A stretch of DNA of 64,000 nucleotides from an uncultured Clostridia bacterium (lineage in GTDB: Bacteria; Bacillota; Clostridia; Oscillospirales; Acutalibacteraceae). The stretch spans positions 210,066 through 274,065 of the forward strand of contig CALWIK010000020.1 of the NCBI GenBank assembly GCA_944380725.1, read 5' to 3'. A program made the translations under genes and the position numbers. This document shows positions 55,754 through 63,660 of this stretch, piece after piece (the first letter of the stretch is position 1; every line of letters begins with the position of its first letter). The notes under the pieces were generated by a model that saw nothing but the letters and a program-made list of their open reading frames with translations, ran no database searches and had not been told where the DNA came from.

Positions 55754-56977
55754 TTAACATCTTTTTTTTCGCAAATATGCTCCAGGTTTTATATCCTTTT
55801 CTGCAGGAATAAAAAGTTTTTGCATCGCATGTGGTGCAGATTCCATTTCATTTCCCCATTCATCTAAAATTTTTTCAACTTTTATGTTAAAAGGCTTATT
55901 TTGGGGATCTAAAACGTCCAAAATATCTCCCTTTAAAAATTTATTACGTTGAGATACTTTTATTATTCCATTTTTATAGCCATCACATACCGCAACCACA
56001 TCATATTTTCGTATATATCCTCCATTAGAATATACCTGACCTGGTTCATTGCCAAAAAAGAAGCCTGTACTGTATTCTCTGTGGCTGATTTTTCCCAATT
56101 CTTCACTAATCCATGATTCAAATGGTTTATTATTAATAGCCAGATCTCGTGCATATTTATAGGCTTTTGTTGTAACTGCAACATAATATGCCGACTTAGC
56201 TCTACCTTCAATTTTAAAGCTCGAAGCGCCAGCTCTTATAAGTTCAGAAATATGCTCTATCATACAAAGGTCACGCGAATTTAATAAATATGTACCACCA
56301 TTTTCTTCTATAATCGGAAAAATTTGATCTTTTCTATTCTCTTCAACCAAATTATATTTCCAACGACAAGGCTGTGCACAATCCCCCCTGTTAGCATCCC
56401 TACCGGTTAAATAACTAGATATCAAGCATCTTCCTGAAAAAGACACACACATAGACCCATGCACAAATACTTCTAATTCTAATTTTTTATCAGTTTTTGC
56501 TCTAATTGTAGCAATATCATCCAAAGTTAATTCTCTTGCAAGAATTACTCGCTTTGCTCCAAGATCGTATAATGTTTGTGCAGTTAAATAATTAACTACC
56601 CCAGCCTGAGTAGAAATGTGAATCTCCATTTCTGGTGCATATTTTTTTACAATTTGCATCACACCGATATCAGCAACAATAATAGCATCCACGCCAGCCA
56701 ATTTTACATGCTCAATAAAATCAGGAAGTTTATCTATTTCTTCATTTATTGGCAAGGTGTTGCAAGTTAAATATACTTTTACATTATTTTTATGTGCAAA
56801 ATTTACAGCTTTTACAAGTTCATCTTGAGTAAAGTTGCTTGGTGAGGTTCTCATTCCAAAGCTACGGCCTGCAAGATAAACAGCGTCCGCACCAAAATTC
56901 ACAGCAGTAGTTAATCTTTCCATATCCCCAGCCGGAGATAATATTTCTGGTTTTATGCTTAAAAATTTATCTTCCAA
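55754..56977 (-). CDS. U32 family peptidase / tRNA hydroxylation protein-like
   Basis: 407 residues. EILSPAGDMERLTTAVNFGADAVYLAG (read in part: LSPAGDMERL) and the cysteine-rich block SGRCLISSYLTGRDANRGDCAQPCRW identify family U32. Members work as proteases or in prephenate-dependent tRNA 5-hydroxyuridine formation; four Cys here fit an Fe-S cluster. It lies downstream of mltG, as in many Firmicutes. Confidence 0.93.
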   Translation of the reverse strand: MEDKFLSIKPEILSPAGDMERLTTAVNFGADAVYLAGRSFGMRTSPSNFTQDELVKAVNFAHKNNVKVYLTCNTLPINEEIDKLPDFIEHVKLAGVDAIIVADIGVMQIVKKYAPEMEIHISTQAGVVNYLTAQTLYDLGAKRVILARELTLDDIATIRAKTDKKLELEVFVHGSMCVSFSGRCLISSYLTGRDANRGDCAQPCRWKYNLVEENRKDQIFPIIEENGGTYLLNSRDLCMIEHISELIRAGASSFKIEGRAKSAYYVAVTTKAYKYARDLAINNKPFESWISEELGKISHREYSTGFFFGNEPGQVYSNGGYIRKYDVVAVCDGYKNGIIKVSQRNKFLKGDILDVLDPQNKPFNIKVEKILDEWGNEMESAPHAMQKLFIPAEKDIKPGAYLRKKRC

Positions 56978-57005
56978 AATAATCCTCTTTCTTACTCTAA
57001 AATAG

Positions 57006-58295
57006 TCAAGACAGTCCAGCTTTTTTTAAATTCACACCATGTTCAGCAAATGTCTTAGCAAAAAAAGTCTTTCCTTCCTTGTTATGGCAATAAAAATAAT
57101 ACGGTGTAGACTTATGATTAAGAACAGCTTCTATTGCCGCCAACCCAGGATTACAAATTGGCCCCTTAGGCAAACCACTAAACTTATACGTGTCATAAGG
57201 GCTTTCATAATTTTCTAAAATGTCTTTCGGAACTTTTTCCCTGTTTCTATAAGGATACCAAATAGTAGCATCTACCGCCAAACAACCGTTTATTGCATCT
57301 CCAAAATTAGACTTCCCACCATTTTTTGAAGTACTTAACCTATTTTCTAAAACAGAAGCGATTTCAAGCATATCCGCATCATTTGAAGCTTCTGCCTGAA
57401 TCAACGAGGCTAAATTTATTAAATCTCCCAAAGAAATAGACTTTTTATCTGCAGAAGTCATCACACTAACTTTCTCGTTAGATTCATTTGTAATTAACTT
57501 TTTTGAAATTTTATTATTAAAATTATTTAAAAATTTTTTTATTACATATCTTGGCTCAATATTTTTGTAAAAAGTGTAGGTATCTGGAAACAAGTACCCC
57601 TCTAATTTATAAATTACATCATCAAACTTTATATCTTTAAAAAAAACATAATTTTTTTCGAATTCGTTAGAGCTACAAGCAATCGTAAATTCATCCACTG
57701 AACAAATTTGATTATCTTCAAGGATCTTTGCTATCTCTAGCACATTTTTACCTTCAGGAATCGTTACATCAACTACATCCGAATCAAGCCTATTTGCATT
57801 AGATTGCAAATAATTAACTATCGCTTCATAATCAAGATTAGTTTTTATCTCAAACTTACCCGGAATAAACTTTTGAGATCCCTTAGTCAAAAATAAATAT
57901 AATTTAAAAAACGTTGGCTGAGTTATAATTCCATTCTCATACAAAATATTAACCACATCTAATTTTTTTGCACCTTTAGGTATTTCTATAGTAAAAAGCT
58001 TGTCCTCTCTAGTAACAGCCAGCATGTCCAGTGTTCCAAACACAACAAACTGGCCTAACATTAAGCACGCTGCAAAAATCATAGCAATCCAAATTGATTT
58101 AAAAAATTTTTTGTTTTTTGCTGATTTTTTTACTTTTATAATATTTTTATAATAACGATGGACGTTCTTATTATTACTATAACTCATAATATCATTTTTG
58201 TTTTTTTCATTACCATATTTATGATCAATATTAAGTTCGAAATTTTCGATTTTACTTTTTCTTCCATTGTAATCAAAGTCTTTGTCGTCTTGCAT
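57006..58295 (-). CDS. mltG: Endolytic murein transglycosylase MltG
   Basis: 429 residues. A polar N terminus (about 60 residues), one membrane helix (about 66-88) and an extracytoplasmic YceG domain that holds the catalytic Glu in ASLIQAEASNDADM. The end AVLNHKSTPYYFYCHNKEGKTFFAKTFAEH (read in part: YYFYCHN) is diagnostic. It cleaves nascent glycan strands in the cell wall. Confidence 0.94.
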   Translation of the reverse strand: MQDDKDFDYNGRKSKIENFELNIDHKYGNEKNKNDIMSYSNNKNVHRYYKNIIKVKKSAKNKKFFKSIWIAMIFAACLMLGQFVVFGTLDMLAVTREDKLFTIEIPKGAKKLDVVNILYENGIITQPTFFKLYLFLTKGSQKFIPGKFEIKTNLDYEAIVNYLQSNANRLDSDVVDVTIPEGKNVLEIAKILEDNQICSVDEFTIACSSNEFEKNYVFFKDIKFDDVIYKLEGYLFPDTYTFYKNIEPRYVIKKFLNNFNNKISKKLITNESNEKVSVMTSADKKSISLGDLINLASLIQAEASNDADMLEIASVLENRLSTSKNGGKSNFGDAINGCLAVDATIWYPYRNREKVPKDILENYESPYDTYKFSGLPKGPICNPGLAAIEAVLNHKSTPYYFYCHNKEGKTFFAKTFAEHGVNLKKAGLS

Positions 58296-58337
58296 TTTCT
58301 TAACCTCCTTTTTTTATCTCTTAACACTTTTAATAAA

Positions 58338-59006
58338 CTAAATAATGCTTTGTATTTTTTCTTCAATCATATAATTTATTTCTTCAATCGGTTTTGGCTT
58401 TTTATTCTCGCTACAAGAGATATTTTTCCAACCTAATTTTTCAGAAGTGTACTTTGCGGCTTCTCTGCATTTTTTTAAAAAATCCACATTCTTTTCATAT
58501 AAATCTTTTTTACTTTCGTTTCCATTATAACGATTATAAATTAACTTTTGCGAAATTTCTATAGGCATATCAAGATAAATAACAACGTCTGGTTTTGGTA
58601 ATTCGAGTTTATTATATTCATAATCTTCAAGCCAAATCAAATAACTATTCCACATTTGCCTTGGTAGTCTACAAAGCTGATATATCGCATTAGAGGTTGT
58701 GTATCTATCTGTAATTATAATTTCTCCCTTTTTATAATTATCCTGCCAAAACTTTTTATAGCTTGCATACCTGTCCACAGCAAAAAAAGATGTTGCTGCA
58801 TAAGCACTTACTTCATTTAAAGATTTTCCAAATTCTCCATTTAAATACATTTGTGCAAGCACACTAGATGGCTCATTATAATCTGGAAAGCTAAGTTTAC
58901 AAAATTTTTTATTTTTTTGTTTCAATTTTTCACAAATTAATTCTATCTGAGTTGCTTTTCCACTACCATCCAAACCTTCTAAAACGATCAATTTTCCATT
59001 TTGCAT
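58338..59006 (-). CDS. tmk: Thymidylate kinase family protein
   Basis: 222 residues. P-loop GLDGSGKATQ (residues 10-19), a DR-type motif in VDRYASY and ITDRYTTSN, and the YLDMPIEIS strand fit dTMP kinase/deoxynucleoside kinase. The gene starts at the thyX stop (TAATG), linking dTMP synthesis to its phosphorylation. Sequence differs a little from the Tmk consensus, so deoxynucleoside kinase activity remains possible. Confidence 0.87.
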   Translation of the reverse strand: MQNGKLIVLEGLDGSGKATQIELICEKLKQKNKKFCKLSFPDYNEPSSVLAQMYLNGEFGKSLNEVSAYAATSFFAVDRYASYKKFWQDNYKKGEIIITDRYTTSNAIYQLCRLPRQMWNSYLIWLEDYEYNKLELPKPDVVIYLDMPIEISQKLIYNRYNGNESKKDLYEKNVDFLKKCREAAKYTSEKLGWKNISCSENKKPKPIEEINYMIEEKIQSII

Positions 59007-59779
59007 TATACTTCTCCCTTTATTACAGAAAAAGCCTTTCGCACTCTAATCTGCTCCCCACAAGACATCTTCCCTTCTGGACAAGCTCCATTAAGACATC
59101 TTGGTCCAGCCTTTTTAAAAACATTTGGTGCAACCTTACATACCTCACGTAACATTTCTGTAGCAAGATTTCGAATTTCCCACTGTGCACGGTTACAACA
59201 TCTGTGTGAGAAAAAATTCAATAAACTTCTAGCATTAAAAGTACAAATTAGTTTTGTTTCACAGGCATTTGGTAATACATAGCGAGCATCCTCAATAGCT
59301 TTTTTTTCTGCCATTTTTTCTGCAATTTTTTCATCTTTACCACTCTTTAAAAAAGTTTCTTTATGTTTTTTCTTCAAAATATTAACCAAAGCTTCATAAT
59401 GTTTTATATCCTCATCCATTGCACGCAAAAATTCTTCTCTAGCCTCATCAATTAAATCTATCTCCGGAGGCATCACAAATTCAAAATACTTCGTTTTAAC
59501 ATATCTTTGGCTCTGAACACTATAAGAAGCAATTCTATGTCTTGTTAATTGAGCAAGCAGAGAACGAGATATTCCTTCAATAGCAAAAGTAAAAGTAATA
59601 TGTTCAATAGGGCTTTCATGGCCAATTTCTGCTAACATATTAACAAAATTACTAACTTTTTCATCTGTTAAGCCATCTTTTATTTTTTTTGCTCCAATAT
59701 CAGAATAACAAAGTTTTGCCGCACAAGCAATTAATTTTTCTGGGTCTTGTGTATAAGAAATCAAATCTACCTTTAGCAA
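59006..59779 (-). CDS. thyX: FAD-dependent thymidylate synthase
   Basis: About 257 residues. The ThyX motif RHRIASYSVQSQR matches RHRxxSxxxxSxR, and ISYTQDPEKL and ESPIEHITFTFAIE fit the fold. It makes dTMP with FAD and methylene-THF, replacing ThyA. The start is uncertain among GTG 59788 and TTG 59779; I favour 59779 from the spacing of AAGGAT. Confidence 0.94.
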   Translation of the reverse strand: MLKVDLISYTQDPEKLIACAAKLCYSDIGAKKIKDGLTDEKVSNFVNMLAEIGHESPIEHITFTFAIEGISRSLLAQLTRHRIASYSVQSQRYVKTKYFEFVMPPEIDLIDEAREEFLRAMDEDIKHYEALVNILKKKHKETFLKSGKDEKIAEKMAEKKAIEDARYVLPNACETKLICTFNARSLLNFFSHRCCNRAQWEIRNLATEMLREVCKVAPNVFKKAGPRCLNGACPEGKMSCGEQIRVRKAFSVIKGEV

Positions 59780-59813
59780 AATCAACACATCCTTAAATTT
59801 AAAATTTTAATTT

Positions 59814-60200
59814 TCACTTAACTTTTTCAAAATGTTTCCTTAGGGTCAATAAAGATTTTTTTTCTATTCGAGAAACGTATGATCTTGATATGTTTAGTTT
59901 TTCAGCAACTTCCCGTTGTGTTAAGGGAACTTTTCTATCGAGTCCATATCTCATTTTAATAATCACTTTTTCTCGTTCAGACAAATCTTCTTCTATGTAT
60001 TTATACAGTTGTTCAGATTTAATTTTTGTATCGAGTTCATCTACAATTAAGTCCTCAGTTGCCATTATGTCCATCAAAACTAGCGCATTTCCATCTTTGT
60101 CAGTATCTATCGGTTCATTCATAGACACATCCTGTGCCGACTTTTTACAATTTCTAAAAAACATCAGTATTTCATTTGCTATCCTTGCGTTGTGGCTCAA
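59814..60200 (-). CDS. sigK: RNA polymerase sigma factor SigK, C-terminal half (split gene)
   Basis: The frame gives 128 residues from TTG 60200. After ANEILMFFR it reads NCKKSAQDVSMNEPIDTDKDGN and ends with region 4 REVAEKLNISRSYVSRIEKKS, matching SigK (TDKDGN) and not SigE. Regions 1-2 of SigK are missing: upstream of the pentamer AATGA (60172-60176) the sequence belongs to the recombinase gene. This is the state expected before excision of a skin element; the N-terminal half must be beyond base 64000 on the same strand. An AAGGAG four bases before the TTG might allow expression of the fragment. thyX follows in the same direction. Confidence 0.92.
   Translation of the reverse strand: MSHNARIANEILMFFRNCKKSAQDVSMNEPIDTDKDGNALVLMDIMATEDLIVDELDTKIKSEQLYKYIEEDLSEREKVIIKMRYGLDRKVPLTQREVAEKLNISRSYVSRIEKKSLLTLRKHFEKVK
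60172..60176 (-). repeat. AATGA crossover pentamer of the sigK intervening element
   Basis: AATGA on the minus strand spans codons for Asn-Glu in sigK. From memory of the B. subtilis work, its skin element recombines at an AATGA repeat at the same place. The last three bases, TGA, are also the stop of the recombinase gene. The second copy should lie past base 64000. Confidence 0.7.
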
Positions 60201-61869
60201 AATCTCCTTGTCTAATAATGTTTAAATTTGCATCATCACTACCAAATAAGTATATGTGCACATTTTCTCCATCCCAAACTATCTTCCTTATAAATGTCTT
60301 TAATGCATTACGTTTTTCTTCAATACTCATTTGTTCAAACATCTTGCTAAAAGATAACATCATATTTTTTACATTTTCAAAACCTGCCTCAGAAAAATTT
60401 TGTTGTTCTGCAAAGTCATTCAAATTTTTTATTCTTTCTTCAATCTGAACTTTTTTAGCATCAAGCTTTTCTATTTCTTCAATAATATACTTTTGGGAAG
60501 TCTCATTCAATGCTGTACACAAGGATTTTACTAAAGTTTTAATATCTTTTTCCAATTGATTTAACGATTTGGTTAACCCTAATAGCTCATCTTCGTAACT
60601 TTCGTTTTGCCTAAATAAATTATTTTTTATCTTCTCTAATTGAGCCGAAAATTCAGATTTATCCTCCGTAAGTTTCTTTATTTCTTCGCATACAGCTTTA
60701 TCTAATGTATTACCGTTTGGATTTTTCATTTGGCAATTATGCAATCGGCTCTTTTCTTTTGTCTGGCAAAGGTAACTATATATATTCTCACCCTGTGCAT
60801 TTTTTCTCTGGCTTAATTTTGGCCTCATATAATCTCCGCAGCTGCCACAAAATAACAAACCCGAAAGCAAAGCAACATTACTTTTTGGCTTATAATAAGA
60901 TTTTGATGAATTTTGTAACAATTGTTTTCTAACTTTAAGCCAATCATCAGATGATATTATGCCCTTGTGTTTTCCAACCGAAATTATCCAATCTTTCATA
61001 TCACGAACGCAATTATGTTTTCCTTCTTTTTGAAGGGTTTTATTATATGCCATTACAGCGTATTCCCCATTAAAGTTTTCCTTAAAGTTAGTATCTTCAG
61101 AAAACTCAACACCATTTTTCAAAAAAAAGTCAAGCGCATTTTCGTCTGCAACCATATATACTGGATTCGTTAATATATTTCTTATTGTAAATCTGCCAAA
61201 ATTTTTTCCATTTTTAGTTTTTACATTATTCTGTAATAAGTATGTTTCTACTTTTGTAAGAGAGTTTGTTTCAAGAAACTTTTTAAATATTGTTTTTATT
61301 ATTTCAGCTTCCTCTGGAACTATTTTTAATTTAAACATTTGTTTTGATTTTCCATCTACAACTATTTGCTCAACTTTTTCTGATTTATATCCTGTCGGAG
61401 CTATTCCACCGAGCCATCTTCCTGTCTTTGCCAACATTAGCATATTATCTCTTATTCTTTCTGCAATAGTTTCTCGCTCAAGTTGTGCAAAAACAGACGA
61501 TATATACATCATAGCTCTGCCCATAGGTGTACTTGTATCGAATTGCTCTTTTACAGAAACAAAATCTATTCCCCTGTCAATCAAATCTGTTATTAATGAG
61601 GAAAAATCACTCACATTTCTGCTTATTCTGTCAAGGCGGTAACACACGATGCATTTAACCTTATACTTTTTTAAGTCTTGCATCATTTGCCTGAACATTG
61701 GCCTTTTTAAGTTTTTGGCCGAAAAACCTTCATCTTCATAGATTACAATATCTTCGTCTTTAACATTTTTATTATGTGCTAAAATATATTCTTTGCACAT
61801 TTCTACTTGGTTTTCTATCGACTCACCTTTCCCAGTATATCTAGATTTTCTACTATAAATATAATACAT
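60172..61869 (-). CDS. Large serine recombinase, SpoIVCA-like, excisionase of the sigK element
   Basis: 565 residues. The resolvase domain (1-145) has the nucleophile Ser9 in YSRKSR, then GESIENQ, DRISRN and FAQLERETIAERI; a recombinase domain follows near 155-290 with GGIAPTGY; a zinc ribbon (FCGSCGDYM and a later pair of Cys, about 335-385) and a coiled coil (about 395-490) complete the large-serine-recombinase plan. Its stop TGA lies in the AATGA pentamer, and its last 29 bases overlap the sigK fragment frame. It is co-oriented with sigK and adjoins the 3' half. By analogy with SpoIVCA it excises the element in the mother cell. The RHH gene ends two bases before its ATG. Confidence 0.92.
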   Translation of the reverse strand: MYYIYSRKSRYTGKGESIENQVEMCKEYILAHNKNVKDEDIVIYEDEGFSAKNLKRPMFRQMMQDLKKYKVKCIVCYRLDRISRNVSDFSSLITDLIDRGIDFVSVKEQFDTSTPMGRAMMYISSVFAQLERETIAERIRDNMLMLAKTGRWLGGIAPTGYKSEKVEQIVVDGKSKQMFKLKIVPEEAEIIKTIFKKFLETNSLTKVETYLLQNNVKTKNGKNFGRFTIRNILTNPVYMVADENALDFFLKNGVEFSEDTNFKENFNGEYAVMAYNKTLQKEGKHNCVRDMKDWIISVGKHKGIISSDDWLKVRKQLLQNSSKSYYKPKSNVALLSGLLFCGSCGDYMRPKLSQRKNAQGENIYSYLCQTKEKSRLHNCQMKNPNGNTLDKAVCEEIKKLTEDKSEFSAQLEKIKNNLFRQNESYEDELLGLTKSLNQLEKDIKTLVKSLCTALNETSQKYIIEEIEKLDAKKVQIEERIKNLNDFAEQQNFSEAGFENVKNMMLSFSKMFEQMSIEEKRNALKTFIRKIVWDGENVHIYLFGSDDANLNIIRQGDFEPQRKDSK

Positions 61870-61871
61870 TT

Positions 61872-62027
61872 CTAATTTTTTACCTTTCTATCCATATAGT
61901 CTGAAATTATCTTCGCACAAACTTTAGAAACAGAGCTTTCTTCCTTTTTAGCTATGTTTATAATTCTCTCCTTTAGGTCTTTGCTTACAGTTAATATTAT
62001 CCTAGAATTATTTTTAGAAATCGCCAT
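61872..62027 (-). CDS. Ribbon-helix-helix (CopG/Arc-like) protein, 51 aa
   Basis: ATG 62027 is nine bases after GGAG; an ATG at 62036 overlaps the binding site and is less likely. The protein reads as one strand SRIILTVSKDLKERI, then helices with IAKKEESSVSKVCAKIISDYM, the usual RHH plan. Its stop is two bases before the recombinase start, so the two genes are coupled. It may repress the recombinase or act as a directionality factor. Confidence 0.7.
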   Translation of the reverse strand: MAISKNNSRIILTVSKDLKERIINIAKKEESSVSKVCAKIISDYMDRKVKN

Positions 62028-62111
62028 ATTTTTCATCTCCAATCGTTATACACAATTATAATATGGTGACTCACTAAAGTCAAGTGCTCTAAAATAAAAA
62101 GGTATTTTAAT

Positions 62112-62267
62112 TTACTTTTTCAATATTTCTGTTAGTAATTGTATTTTTTGATTTTTGCTGCATTTCAATTTGTCCAAATATTTTTTAACACTTTGTGCAT
62201 GTATTTTTGCTATTTCTACTTCGATTTTATTAGATTCATTCTCAGGTTTATGTATATATATTTTCAT
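62112..62267 (-). CDS. Hypothetical protein, 51 aa
   Basis: ATG 62267 with CAGGTGAT upstream, to TAA 62112-62114. The sequence is lysine-rich and predicted helical (KIEVEIAKIHAQSVKKYLDKL). No family is recognised. It lies just upstream of the RHH gene on the same strand, so all three could be one transcript. Confidence 0.55.
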   Translation of the reverse strand: MKIYIHKPENESNKIEVEIAKIHAQSVKKYLDKLKCSKNQKIQLLTEILKK

Positions 62268-62707
62268 AAATCACCTGGCCTCTATATATTATATTAATTT
62301 ATATTGAAAGATAGTTTTAAATATAGCCTATTCATTTTTATAAAATATCTCAGCCTGCTGTTGGTATACAGCATCACACGAATTTCACGTTCCCCACACT
62401 GGGACTGCACTCTGGGACCTAACCTCGACTATGGACAGGAGTATCATTATCGACTGCTGGATTCATTGCGGATTTGCCACCACGCAAATTTTATATCTGG
62501 ATGTTTGTCGCTCTCTCTAAATGAGGTCATCGCGCATTCGATAAAACGCTCGTCCAACAGCTTAACGTTACTGAGATATTAATATTCTTTTTTCAATGTT
62601 CAAAGAGAGATTTGGAAAATTATCCCTCTATATATTTAAGAGTCTTTTGGCAGTAATTTTTATAAGCATTTTTTAAGTTTTTTTAAAAAAACTTTTCGAC
62701 AATATTT
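62268..62707. other. Gap holding the structured segment and a palindrome
   Basis: About 440 bases without a credible protein gene. It holds the structured segment (62344-62580) and the palindrome AAGTTTTTTTAAAAAAACTT at 62675-62694 next to the sigma-like gene end. Weak -35/-10-like pairs exist on both strands and do not settle transcription direction. Confidence 0.6.
62344..62580. ncRNA. Candidate structured RNA (237 nt), strand unresolved
   Basis: GC content is about 45%, against about 25-30% around it. The ends AATATCTCAG (62344-62353) and CTGAGATATT (62571-62580) are perfect 10-bp complements; inside them GCTGTTGG (62357-62364) and CCAACAGC (62554-62561) are perfect 8-bp complements. Further local hairpins are CCCA-CAC-TGGG near 62393-62404, ACG/CGT near 62378-62389, TTGCG/CGCAA near 62466-62487 and ATCG/CGAT near 62529-62542. 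A 92-codon plus-strand frame covers it but has no binding site. Such closed multi-helix RNAs are typical of riboswitch-size or larger ncRNAs, for example the raiA motif; a family cannot be assigned by eye. Confidence 0.55.
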
Positions 62708-63097
62708 TTAAATATTTTTTTTCAAAGTCTTTATGAGTTTGTCAAATCTTTGGCATATTGCAGATTGCGTTACCTTATATTTTGTGGAGAGCTCACCTTG
62801 TGTTTTACATTCTTTGATTATGTAACTTATGAAAATCTGGTCTTCGATAGGTAGGCTTTTTACCGCTTTATATAACTTTTGATTCTCGATCACTTCAATC
62901 CAGCCCAGCAAATTTTGTTCTTCTAAATGCTTGTCCATGTTTTCATCAACAGAAAATCGGTTATACAAAATTTCATCTAGTGATCTTTCGTACTCATTTA
63001 TTTTTGATTGCTTAATAAAGTCTTTTTTATCCATATTTTTTATGACTTTATAAAAATAAGCTAATTCATCTCTTATGTTTTTTCGCTGTTTTTTCAT
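62708..63097 (-). CDS. Sigma-70 region 4-like DNA-binding protein, 129 aa
   Basis: ATG 63097 with GGAGGAAG is preferred over a longer frame starting at 63205. The C terminus has LPIEDQIFISYIIKECKTQGELSTKYKVTQSAICQRFDKLIK (key part: TKYKVTQSAICQRF), a region-4-type helix-turn-helix. No region 2 is seen, so it cannot act as a complete sigma factor; similar short proteins occur in clostridial conjugative and phage elements. It is preceded by a terminator-like hairpin (63198-63234). Confidence 0.65.
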   Translation of the reverse strand: MKKQRKNIRDELAYFYKVIKNMDKKDFIKQSKINEYERSLDEILYNRFSVDENMDKHLEEQNLLGWIEVIENQKLYKAVKSLPIEDQIFISYIIKECKTQGELSTKYKVTQSAICQRFDKLIKTLKKNI

Positions 63098-63197
63098 TTT
63101 ACTTCCTCCAAATTGTTGACTTTTTAACAGTTCGGAGTTTTTTATGGATATCTGATGTAATAAAAGAAAAATCGCTGCATCGATGTGAGCAAAAATT

Positions 63198-63234
63198 AAA
63201 AGCAAGACTTGAATTCCTTCAAAATCTTGCTTTT
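63198..63234. terminator. Bidirectional intrinsic terminator
   Basis: AAAAGCAAGA (63198-63207) pairs perfectly with TCTTGCTTTT (63225-63234); T-runs follow on both strands. Confidence 0.8.
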
Positions 63235-63471
63235 TTCCTTTCTTGAATCGTCACAAATTTTCAAAATATTGCCACAAATACTCTTGCCATTTATTATAGC
63301 TTTTAAGCGTAATCAATATTTCTTAACTTTTTGCGACGTCAAATTAAATATTTTCTTATTCACATCTAATTTTATCCAGTTCTTCCCAATTGATATGTCG
63401 GCTGTTGAATGAGATTTATTGTTGATATAATGCTATTTATTACGGTTTTTATTCAATTTTTAAAAATAAAA

Positions 63472-63508
63472 AAGAAAAAGATACTGCGCAAAAATTTGCG
63501 CAATACCT
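63472..63508 (-). terminator. Intrinsic terminator downstream of the Xre remnant
   Basis: TGCGCAAA and TTTGCGCA pair (63485-63502), with further weaker pairing outside, followed on the minus strand by TCTTTTTCTTTTTT. Confidence 0.8.
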
Positions 63509-63578
63509 TAAATTTACTCTTTTACTTCCAAGAAAACCCTATCTTTTGTTAATGCTTTCTTTAGTTTTTAATTTTCTA

Positions 63579-63650
63579 TTATAAATTTTTAGCAACTTCA
63601 AATGCTGTAATAAACGACACTGCGAATTTTTCTCGCTTTGCTTTGTCCAT
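63579..63650 (-). CDS. Possible 23-aa peptide
   Basis: ATG 63650 with a GGGG-type binding site; encodes KREKFAVSFITAF-type sequence ending at TAA 63579-63581. It lies between the Xre remnant and its terminator. It may be a genuine short peptide or a coding remnant; the evidence is weak. Confidence 0.3.
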   Translation of the reverse strand: MDKAKREKFAVSFITAFEVAKNL

Positions 63651-63660
63651 TATTTCCCCA

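Larger units (their letters stand above)
63098..63660. other. Gap with two terminators and a possible small ORF
   Basis: About 560 bases. It contains a bidirectional hairpin (63198-63234), a second hairpin (63483-63505) and a 23-codon frame (63579-63650). Between 63250 and 63450 short minus-strand pieces (for example INWEELDKIRCE) look like decayed coding sequence, but I cannot name them. Confidence 0.5.

Noticed and set aside
62304-62582. 92-codon plus-strand ORF as a protein gene
   Set aside because: No ribosome binding site, composition unlike neighbours, and the helices of the structured segment explain the open frame and GC content better.
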